Assembly: GCA_036268295.1 (NCBI GenBank)
Contig: DATAUK010000065.1
Location: forward strand, 1 to 22,667
From: DATAUK01 sp036268295
GTDB lineage: Bacteria > Actinomycetota > Actinomycetes > JAFAQI01
Reading direction: 5' to 3'
Length of the DNA: 22,667 nt
Within the stretch, counting starts at the first letter, position 1, and each line of letters begins with the position of its first letter. A model generated the notes under the pieces. It made no database searches and was not told the DNA's origin. It was given only the letters and a program-made list of their open reading frames with translations. The position numbers and the translations under genes are program-made. Of the stretch, positions 9,017 to 15,486 are shown piece after piece.

Positions 9017-9421
9017 TCAGCGCCGAGGGACCTCGGCAACACCCTGGAGCTCGACTAGCGCCGCTTCGTCCCACAACCGCGCAACGCCGATCCCTGCCAT
9101 AGCCGGGTAGTCGGTGCCCGCCAGTCGCCGCCACACCGCGCCGATCTCTCGGGCATGGGCGCGGTAGTCGGCCATGTCGACGATGTAGATCGTCAGGCTC
9201 GCCAAGTCCTCGGCTGCACCGCCGGCAGCGCGCAGGGCGGCAAGGAGGTTGATCAGCGCCTGCTCAAACTGATCGACGACAGTGGTGCCCACGACCCGAC
9301 CGGCTTGGTCCAGTGCGGTCTGCCCAGCAAGGTGAACCCGGGCTGTGTCGACCGCGCGGATCGCATGGGTGAACCCTGATGGGCGGGCCAGCTGCCCCGG
9401 ATTGATCCGCTCCAAGCTCAC
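9017..9421 (-). CDS. RidA-like (YjgF/YER057c/UK114) protein lacking the catalytic arginine
   Basis: A 134-residue single-domain Rid protein: VDTARVHLAGQTALDQAGRVV near the N-terminus, FEQALINLLAALRAAGG and LASLTIYIVDMADY in the middle, and GIGVARLWDEAALVELQG at the end. Family members hydrolyse enamine/imine intermediates. By hand alignment the arginine equivalent to E. coli RidA Arg105 (in PARSCVEVARL) is methionine here (PAMAGIGVARL). Canonical deaminase chemistry is therefore doubtful, as for the Rid subfamilies known to lack this residue. The GTG start overlaps the SDR stop by 4 nt (GTGA), indicating translational coupling. It is the last gene of the crotonase-SDR-Rid operon. In an anthranilate pathway it could act on the ring-derived amino or enamine intermediate. 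Confidence 0.87.
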   Translation of the reverse strand: MSLERINPGQLARPSGFTHAIRAVDTARVHLAGQTALDQAGRVVGTTVVDQFEQALINLLAALRAAGGAAEDLASLTIYIVDMADYRAHAREIGAVWRRLAGTDYPAMAGIGVARLWDEAALVELQGVAEVPRR

Positions 9422-10194
9422 GACTGCACCGCCCCGCCATCGACATTGATGCCCTGACCGGTGACGGCACCGTTAGCCACACAGAACCGCACCGCTTCAG
9501 CCACCTCAGCCGGCTCAATCAGCCGACCGATCGGCTGTTGACGCGCGAGCGCAGCTCGAACGTCGTCCGGGCTTCGCCCGGTGCGCTCGGCTGCAGCAGT
9601 GACCGTCGCGTCGGTCATCGGGGTATCCACATACCCCGGACAGACCGCATTGACCGTCACGCCGGTTCGTGCCAACTCGGCGGCTGCCGCTCGAACCAAG
9701 CCGAGCACTCCATGCTTCGCCGCGGTGTAGGCCGCGACCTCCGGCTCACCCCGTTTGGCCACGACCGACGCAACGACCACGACCCGCCCCCAGCCCGCCT
9801 CGAGCATCGCCGGAACCGCCCGGCGCACGAGGCGAAACGGAGCGGTCAGGTTCAGGTCCACCATGGCTGCCCAGTGCTCATCCGAGGTGTCGACGAGCCG
9901 CGCATGCCGGCCGGCCCCGGCGTTGCTGACGAGCACCTCGACCGGGCCCCACTCGTTCTCAACGGTGGCGAAGGCGCTGTCGATCTGTGCCGGATCGGTC
10001 ACATCGGCGGCGACGCTCAGCGTCGTCCCCGGCAACTCGGCCCGAACGCCGTCCAGTGCCTGGAGGTCGCGGCCGAGTAGTGCTACGCGATGTCCGTCGC
10101 GCAACAGCTCCCTGGCGACTGCGGCGCCGATCCCTCGGCTCGCGCCGGTCACCAGGCAGGTACGGACGACAGGTGCTTGCCGGGTTTCGGTCAT
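9418..10194 (-). CDS. Short-chain dehydrogenase/reductase
   Basis: A 258-residue classical SDR: CLVTGASRGIGAAVA cofactor loop at residues ~12-26, LVSNAGAG (NAG motif, ~89), and catalytic VVASVVAKRGEPEVAAYTAAKHG giving Ser, Tyr and Lys near residues 138, 151 and 155. VNAVCPGYVDTPM and GINVDGGAVQS follow in the normal places. The ATG at 10194 lies 5 nt beyond the crotonase stop and has a GGGG-rich site; the upstream start at 10215 would overlap the crotonase. Within this operon it is a good candidate for the 3-hydroxyacyl-CoA dehydrogenase-like step, oxidising the alcohol formed on the CoA-bound ring or chain. The substrate is inferred only. Confidence 0.9.
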   Translation of the reverse strand: MTETRQAPVVRTCLVTGASRGIGAAVARELLRDGHRVALLGRDLQALDGVRAELPGTTLSVAADVTDPAQIDSAFATVENEWGPVEVLVSNAGAGRHARLVDTSDEHWAAMVDLNLTAPFRLVRRAVPAMLEAGWGRVVVVASVVAKRGEPEVAAYTAAKHGVLGLVRAAAAELARTGVTVNAVCPGYVDTPMTDATVTAAAERTGRSPDDVRAALARQQPIGRLIEPAEVAEAVRFCVANGAVTGQGINVDGGAVQS

Positions 10195-10199
10195 GGCCC

Positions 10200-11030
10200 C
10201 TATCGCCCTGTCCACCGAGGTGGCCGATGTTCGTTGAACGCGGTGTGGAACTCGGTGTGGTCCTCGGTGGTCATCAGCAGCGCTTGAGTCATCGCATCGA
10301 GCTCCATCGCCCCTGCGAGCGACATGTCCAGCTCGCGCGTCAACAGGGCTTTGGTCTGCCCGAGCGCCAACGTCGGTCCCGATGCCAACCGCTGCGCAAG
10401 CTTCGCTACTGCATCATCCAGATTGTTGTCGGCGACCAGATCGCTGACCAGTCCGTAACGGTCGGCTGTAGGTGCGTCGATTGTGTCGCCGAGCATGAGT
10501 AGTTGGGTGGCGCGCCCAACGCCGACGATTCGCGGCAGCAAGTACGCCGCCCCCATGTCGCCCCCAGAAAGACCCACCTTGGTGAACAGAAACGCAAACC
10601 GCGCGGACTCGGAAACCACTCGGAAATCCGAGGCGAGAGCGATGACGGCGCCAGCCCCTGCCGCGATGCCCTGGATTCCCGACACGATCGGAATCGCCAC
10701 CTCGCGCATCGCCCGGATGACATCACCGGTCATCTTCGTGAACGCCATCAGCTCCCGTGGCTGCATCGAGATCAGCTCGCCAATGATCTCGTTGACGTCG
10801 CCCCCGGCGCAGAACCCTTTGCCCTCGCCGCGGATCACCAGCACCCGAACGTCATCCCGATAGGGCAGCTGCAACAGCAGGTCGCGCAGGTCGGCATAGG
10901 ACTCGAACGTCAGTGGATTGAGCTTGTCCGGTCGGTTGAAGGTCACCGTGGCAACGCCGTCGACGACACCGAAACCAAAGTGGTGCCAGGTGTCGGTCAG
11001 CGGGACTGACGCCCGGAATCTGTTCGCCAT
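10200..11030 (-). CDS. Crotonase-fold enoyl-CoA hydratase/isomerase family protein
   Basis: A 276-residue crotonase: VDGVATVTFNRPDKLNPLTF at ~23-42, the oxyanion loop GEGKGFCAGGDVNE at ~69-82, IQGIAAGAGAVIALASDFR (~118), FTKVGLSGGDMGAAYLLPR (~148), and a C-terminal half containing GQTKALLTRELDMSL and ELDAMTQALLMTTEDHTEF. In my alignment neither of the two hydratase glutamates (rat Glu144, Glu164) is conserved; an Asp in SGGDMG could be the active acid. Simple hydration is therefore uncertain; isomerisation, hydrolysis or ring cleavage are alternatives. It is the first gene of the leftward operon with the SDR and Rid genes. The ATG at 11030 has a weak, distant GAGG site. Confidence 0.88.
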   Translation of the reverse strand: MANRFRASVPLTDTWHHFGFGVVDGVATVTFNRPDKLNPLTFESYADLRDLLLQLPYRDDVRVLVIRGEGKGFCAGGDVNEIIGELISMQPRELMAFTKMTGDVIRAMREVAIPIVSGIQGIAAGAGAVIALASDFRVVSESARFAFLFTKVGLSGGDMGAAYLLPRIVGVGRATQLLMLGDTIDAPTADRYGLVSDLVADNNLDDAVAKLAQRLASGPTLALGQTKALLTRELDMSLAGAMELDAMTQALLMTTEDHTEFHTAFNEHRPPRWTGR

Positions 11031-11149
11031 CCGCGTTAGTGTCCTCGCTCGGCTGCGGCCGTCACCAACGACCGGCCGACGGTCGTTGCTGTGGTCCCAT
11101 AACGATGCAACCGGTGCCTACCGCCAAGCTACGTACGTCGCATCGGTTA

Positions 11150-11188
11150 GATAGCGTACAGCTAACTGCCGTCAGTATTACGCGATAC
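11150..11188. promoter_or_regulatory. Candidate regulator sites upstream of the crotonase operon
   Basis: The 182-nt gap before the crotonase gene holds GATAGCGT (11150-11157) and TACGCGATAC (11179-11188), both also present in the ligase/regulator divergent region. The second copy lies inside a small dyad: GTAT (11175-11178) and ATAC (11185-11188), flanked by GTCA upstream and TGAC downstream. A nearby inverted repeat GTTAG/CTAAC surrounds the first copy. Co-regulation of both operons by the PaaX-family protein is the inference. Confidence 0.4.
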
Positions 11189-11212
11189 CGTGACCTTTCG
11201 GCGAGGCTCGGT

Positions 11213-13072
11213 TTAGTGGTGGTGGCGGTGGCGGACCGTGCGTTCGTAGGCGCCGATGTCGCAGCGGCGCTTGGTTGCCTTCTTGGCGGCGCCCTGTGGC
11301 CGCGAAACTCCACGCTGGTCGGCCTTGATCACCGCCCGGCAGGTCGCGCGTGGGATCCGGTCGAGCGCGCCGCTGCCCGCCTTGAGGGCAGCGGTCTTTG
11401 TCGGACCGCCGTTCGATGCCAGGGATCCCAGCCGAAGGTGACCATGGGTTTGGTCCGAGCTCTTCGTCGCGGTCCCGCAGCTGCCCAGCGAGCCGAACCA
11501 GTTCCAACCGGAGGAGGTGAATGCCCCGTCGCACTGCGGTCCAGTGCCGGCAACGTTGCCGGCCCAGATCGTGGCGACGGTCCTCGGATTCGGCAGTGCC
11601 AGACCGGTGCTCACGTCCAGGCCGCCGCCCTGGCTGCCGCTGGTCGCTCGCGCCACGTTCCCCGAGATGGTGTCGTAGCGAAACGCAAGCTGCTCGCTCT
11701 CGTCCTGCACTCCGCCACCGGTGCCAATGGACAGTGGGGATGGGCCTGGATTCTTGGTCAACATCGCCGAGACGGCGTTATTGGCGATCGTCGAGTCGGT
11801 GGCCGTCGTCGCATGCACCTGACTTGAGACCATGAGCCCGCCGCCGGTGGCGTTGGCTATCGCGCCGCTCACCGCGGATGCCTTGTTGCCACTGAGAGTC
11901 GAGGCAGCGATGCTCAGTCCGCCGTAACTGAAGACTCCGCCGCCTTCGGCGTAGGCAGAGTTCTCGGGGGACGACGCGCTGGCGGTGCTGCCCTCGATCG
12001 TGGTGCGGCTGATCTTCGCCGTCGATTGCGGTTCGAGCATGAGCGCGCCGCCGGTGACGAAGACCTCGTTGTTGCTCGTCGTGGTTCCGCTCGCCACATC
12101 GCCGTTGAAGACGCTGCCGATGATGGACACGGTGCCCTCGAACAGCGCACCGCCGCCAGCCGCGTCCTGGCCGACCGGGCCGCTCGTCTGGGCGCGAGCG
12201 CCAGTGATGCGCACGCCTTGCAGGACGTTGCTGGACGCGCTGCTGTAGATCGATCCGGCGTTGGCCGTCTGTGAATCGGTCACGTCGGCACCGGAGGCTC
12301 TATCGTCGGTGAACGTGGAGTTCACGACCTGCATCGACGTCAGGGCTGCATAGATCGAGCCGCCTTGGGCGATCGTGCCGCGGACCACGTTGCGCGCAAA
12401 TGTCGAGTTGGTGACCGTCAGCTTTCCCGTGACGAAGATCGCGCCGCCCTGCGCCGACGAGTTCGGTGAGCTCGAATCCACCAGGTTGTCGCTGAAGGCC
12501 GAACGGCCGACGACGACAGTCCCACCGGAGCTGATCGCGCCGCCGATGTCGTCGACCGGCGTGTTGTCCTGCAGCGCCGCAGTGTTGAAGCTGAAGACAC
12601 TGTGACTCACGGTCACGACGGTGTTGTGATCTGCCCACATCCCGCCACCGGTGTAGTAAGCCTCGTTGTGCGAGACGCTGACGTGCGAGAGCAACAAGTG
12701 CGTGCTGTCGCCGACGTGCATGCCACCGCCGACATCGTTGAAGCCGTCCTCGATGGAAAGCTGCGACAGCGTGACCTTGAGACTCGGCGCGATGTCGAGC
12801 ACCGCGCCGGAGTAGCCCCCGTCCAGCACGGCGCTGGGCGAGCCGACGATGGTCACGTTCTTCGCGATCGCGAAGTTGCCGAGGCACACGCCGGAGACCT
12901 TCACGGTGCCGCCCGATGCGGTCGCGTCGAGCGCTGACTGCAGGTTCCCGCCGTCGTTGCACGCGATCGTCCGCACCGATGCGTCCGCCGGACCCGCGGC
13001 CACGGCGAGCAGGCCGAGGCCGGCGACGAACGCCGCGGCGATGGCAGTGACACGAAGTTGGATTCTCAGCAC
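11213..13072 (-). CDS. Exported right-handed beta-helix protein with choice-of-anchor Q C-terminus
   Basis: A 619-residue secreted protein. The N-terminus (LRVTAIAAAFVAGLGLLAV) is a signal peptide with probable cleavage after ADA near residue 31. From ~35 to ~500 it is built of parallel beta-helix coils: recurring GG(G/A)(I/M/L) turns such as GGGMHVG, GGGMWAD, GGAISSGG, GGAIFVTG, GGALMLEP and GGGLDVS, each followed by a strand containing STxxxN or S.FS.N. The C-terminal part has SNGGPTKTAALKAGSGALDR, two cysteine pairs and RRCDIGAYE, the signature of choice-of-anchor Q proteins. It ends in a basic, His-rich tail (RTVRHRHHH). The start is GTG at 13072 after a G-rich stretch. There is no LPXTG motif and no recognisable polysaccharide-lyase active site. 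Surface or extracellular polymer binding is possible; function unknown. Confidence 0.85.
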   Translation of the reverse strand: MLRIQLRVTAIAAAFVAGLGLLAVAAGPADASVRTIACNDGGNLQSALDATASGGTVKVSGVCLGNFAIAKNVTIVGSPSAVLDGGYSGAVLDIAPSLKVTLSQLSIEDGFNDVGGGMHVGDSTHLLLSHVSVSHNEAYYTGGGMWADHNTVVTVSHSVFSFNTAALQDNTPVDDIGGAISSGGTVVVGRSAFSDNLVDSSSPNSSAQGGAIFVTGKLTVTNSTFARNVVRGTIAQGGSIYAALTSMQVVNSTFTDDRASGADVTDSQTANAGSIYSSASSNVLQGVRITGARAQTSGPVGQDAAGGGALFEGTVSIIGSVFNGDVASGTTTSNNEVFVTGGALMLEPQSTAKISRTTIEGSTASASSPENSAYAEGGGVFSYGGLSIAASTLSGNKASAVSGAIANATGGGLMVSSQVHATTATDSTIANNAVSAMLTKNPGPSPLSIGTGGGVQDESEQLAFRYDTISGNVARATSGSQGGGLDVSTGLALPNPRTVATIWAGNVAGTGPQCDGAFTSSGWNWFGSLGSCGTATKSSDQTHGHLRLGSLASNGGPTKTAALKAGSGALDRIPRATCRAVIKADQRGVSRPQGAAKKATKRRCDIGAYERTVRHRHHH

Positions 13073-13123
13073 AACAACCCCCAGTTGCCCAATGTCCTAT
13101 GTCGCATCATCAGCGTTGCCGAC

Positions 13124-13201
13124 GCGAATGTCATTACAAACTTGATCCAAGCAGAATGACGGCATGAATACCTCTGACCGCGTCCTCAGCGCGAATGTCA
13201 T
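13124..13201 (+). repeat. 11-nt direct repeat around the cupin start
   Basis: GCGAATGTCAT occurs at 13124-13134 and again at 13191-13201, 67 bp apart. The second copy includes an in-frame alternative ATG at 13200 of the cupin gene. It could be a duplicated regulatory half-site or coincidence. Confidence 0.25.
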
Positions 13202-13466
13202 GACCGAGCCGCTGACTGCGGACCAGCTGAGTCCGTCGGAGGTGGTTGCGGGCTCGCCGCGGGTGGGTTCGACCGACCTCGAGGAGACTGCCGGCGTATC
13301 GATCGGCGTCTGGGAGATCACCGAGGGCGCGGTCACCGACACCGAGGTCGACGAGGTGTTTCTGGTGCTGGCCGGCGCCGGCGAGATCAGGTTCGATGAC
13401 GGTCCGACCGTGACGATCCAGCCGGGCGCCTTGATCCGGCTGCGAGCCGGTGACCGTACGACGTGA
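13164..13466 (+). CDS. Cupin-domain protein, truncated by an in-frame TGA
   Basis: A 100-residue single-domain cupin: VSIGVWEITEGAVTDTEVDE, VFLVLAGAGEIRFDDG, TVTIQPGALIRLRAGDRTT. The frame stops at TGA 13464-13466. Continuing in the same frame for 20 more codons (to TAG at 13527-13529) gives TITETVRKVYVILPDA. This is the expected last two strands of this cupin family, in which GDRTT is followed by Trp. The stop thus replaces a conserved TGG codon, and the intact form would be ~121 residues. Either the gene is a recent pseudogene, the short form still folds, or the base is a sequencing error. The ATG at 13164 has no strong ribosome-binding site. The Gfo/Idh/MocA gene begins 24 nt after the second stop, so the two may have formed one operon. 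Confidence 0.75.
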   Translation: MNTSDRVLSANVMTEPLTADQLSPSEVVAGSPRVGSTDLEETAGVSIGVWEITEGAVTDTEVDEVFLVLAGAGEIRFDDGPTVTIQPGALIRLRAGDRTT

Positions 13467-13553
13467 ACCATCACTGAGACCGTCCGCAAGGTCTACGTCA
13501 TCCTCCCCGATGCCAACAACGCTGGGTAGTCAGCCAAGTGATGGACTGGCGTC

Positions 13554-14603
13554 ATGACCGGGCCCGATCGCAAGCTGCGACTTGGCGTCATCGGCGCCGG
13601 CCGCATCACCCAGGTGGCACACCTGCCGGTGCTCGCGAAGACCCGCAACGTCGAGTTCGTGGCGATCAGCGATCCGAGTGAGGCGCTCGCCGGCGGCGTG
13701 GCGGCACGGTACGGCGTCACGGGCTACACCGACACCGCCGACCTGCTCGCCGCTCCCGACGTCGAGGCCGTGCTGATCGCCACTCCCGACCGGTTTCACT
13801 ACCCGCTGGGCAAGCAGGCACTGGAAGCCGGCAAGCACGTACTGATGGAAAAGCCGCTGGCACAGACGAGTGAGCAGGCCCAGGAGCTCGCCGAGCTTGC
13901 GGCAAGCAACGGGCTGAAGCTGCAGACCGGGGCGATGAAACGCCACGATCCCGGCGTCGCGTTCGCGAAGGCCCACGTCGCACGGCTCGGCGAGATCCTG
14001 AGCCTCTCGTCGTGGTACCGCGTCATGGCCGACCGCGCGCCGGTCGAGGCGACGCTGTTCCCGGACGTCGTCGTCGACCCAGACGTACGCCGGCTCGAGA
14101 GCACCTTCAAAGCCGACCGCGAGCGCTATCTGCTCGCGACGCATGGCGCGCATCTGTTCGATGGCCTGACCTATCTCGCCGGGCCGAGCAGCTGGGTGAG
14201 CGCTCGGGTCGGTCACGTCGGCAACGACTACTGCTGGAAGGGCATCGCCGGCATGAAAGGCAGCGGCGGGCTGATCGGCTTCGAGGTCGCGGCCGCGGTC
14301 CACGGCGGGTACGCCGAAGGCGTCGACATCTACGGCGCGACCGGTCACATCAAGATCCGCACCCCGTTCCCCTTCTTCAAGACCGCGAGCGAGGTCGAGG
14401 TGCATATAGAGGGAGAGCCGGCGGCGTTGGTGCCGCACTTCGGCGACACCGACGCCTACAAGCTGCAAGCCGAGGCGTTCGCCGACGCAGTCCTTGACGG
14501 CAGCCCGGAAAACCCCTCGCCGGCCGACGGTGTCGCGGCGTTGCGATGGATCGAAGCGGTGACCGAGTCCTCGACCAAAGGCGGACGGACCGTCGAGCTG
14601 TGA
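13554..14603 (+). CDS. Gfo/Idh/MocA family oxidoreductase
   Basis: A 349-residue NAD(P)-dependent dehydrogenase. An N-terminal Rossmann fold (LRLGVIGAGRITQVAHLP, residues ~8-25) leads to EAVLIATPDRFHYP and the family's catalytic GKHVLMEKPLAQT lysine loop (~93-105). The alpha/beta sheet domain follows, with YGATGHIKIRTPFPFF and a C-terminal DAYKLQAEAFADAVLDGSP. Members oxidise or reduce cyclitols, sugars and sugar acids; the substrate is not readable here. Its stop overlaps the GTG start of the next gene by 4 nt (GTGA), and the locus adjoins xylose genes, so carbohydrate or polyol catabolism is likely. Confidence 0.9.
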   Translation: MTGPDRKLRLGVIGAGRITQVAHLPVLAKTRNVEFVAISDPSEALAGGVAARYGVTGYTDTADLLAAPDVEAVLIATPDRFHYPLGKQALEAGKHVLMEKPLAQTSEQAQELAELAASNGLKLQTGAMKRHDPGVAFAKAHVARLGEILSLSSWYRVMADRAPVEATLFPDVVVDPDVRRLESTFKADRERYLLATHGAHLFDGLTYLAGPSSWVSARVGHVGNDYCWKGIAGMKGSGGLIGFEVAAAVHGGYAEGVDIYGATGHIKIRTPFPFFKTASEVEVHIEGEPAALVPHFGDTDAYKLQAEAFADAVLDGSPENPSPADGVAALRWIEAVTESSTKGGRTVEL

Positions 14604-15469
14604 GTGCCAGGCCAGACCTCGACGCCGTCGAACGCTGCCTCGGCGCCTTTGCGCGGATCTTCGCTCGACCTGATGCCGATGGCCTCGCCGCCGCGTTCGA
14701 GACCTATCGCCTCACCCAGGTCCAGCTGAACCTCTCGGCGCTTGGGCTGCCGACCATCCCGCCGGGCGATGACCTCGACTCGGTGGATCTGGCCGCCATC
14801 CGGGCCAGCTTCGAGCGCCGAGACCAGGTGATGTGGGGCGCGTCCGCGACCTACAACACGTCCCATCCCGACCCGGCCCGTCGTGCCGCCGAGACTCAAT
14901 GCGCGGCTCGTTACATCGCCGCGATGGGTCCGCTCGGCGTGTCGGCGGCGACGCTGTGCAGCGGGTCCCGCAATCCCCATGACATGTGGGGACGGGATCT
15001 CGACACCGCGAGCGAAGCCGCGTGGCGAGACTTCCGCGCCTCGCTCGACGAGCTGCTGCCGGCCGCCGTGGCGGCCGGCGTGATGCTCGCGATCGAGCCG
15101 GAGCCGGCAAACACCGTGTCGGACGCGACCCGGGCGGTTCGGCTGGTCGACGAGCTCGGCAACGACGCGGAGCGGATCGGATTCATCCTCGATTCGGCGA
15201 ACCTGATCAGTGACGTCGATGCCGCCGATCATGTCTCGACACTGGAGCACGCCTTCGACGTGCTCGGGGATCGCACGATCTGCCTGCACGCCAAGGACGT
15301 CGTGCCCTGGTCGCAGACGCTGGGAGGTCACGGCGTTGTCAACTACGACCTGGTCGCTCGACTTCATGCCGGCCTCCCGCGGCGGGTGCCGCTGATCATC
15401 CAGGACGCGACCGAGACAGAGCTGCCGGGTGTCCGGGAGTTGCTGGCGCGCGCCCTTCACGACCGCTGA
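14600..15469 (+). CDS. Sugar phosphate isomerase/epimerase-like TIM barrel
   Basis: A 289-residue protein of the xylose-isomerase-like TIM-barrel superfamily. Visible strands and metal-site candidates: TQVQLNLSALGLP, GVSAATLCSGSRNPHDMWG, AGVMLAIEPEPANTVSD (Glu), IGFILDSANLIS (Asp), RTICLHAKDVV (His) and PLIIQDATETE. The GTG at 14600 is chosen because it forms a 4-nt GTGA overlap with the preceding dehydrogenase; an upstream in-frame ATG at 14546 would overlap that gene by 58 nt. The pair (Gfo/Idh/MocA plus TIM barrel) is a common two-step module for sugar or inositol-type oxidation and isomerisation. The true reaction is unknown. The gene ends 17 nt before the convergent xylB stop. Confidence 0.85.
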   Translation: MSARPDLDAVERCLGAFARIFARPDADGLAAAFETYRLTQVQLNLSALGLPTIPPGDDLDSVDLAAIRASFERRDQVMWGASATYNTSHPDPARRAAETQCAARYIAAMGPLGVSAATLCSGSRNPHDMWGRDLDTASEAAWRDFRASLDELLPAAVAAGVMLAIEPEPANTVSDATRAVRLVDELGNDAERIGFILDSANLISDVDAADHVSTLEHAFDVLGDRTICLHAKDVVPWSQTLGGHGVVNYDLVARLHAGLPRRVPLIIQDATETELPGVRELLARALHDR

Positions 15470-15486
15470 GAAACAGCGCCGCCGGC

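Noticed and set aside
11039..11827. 262-codon open frame on the plus strand
   Set aside because: Antisense to the beta-helix 3' end and the crotonase promoter region; no domain or ribosome-binding site.
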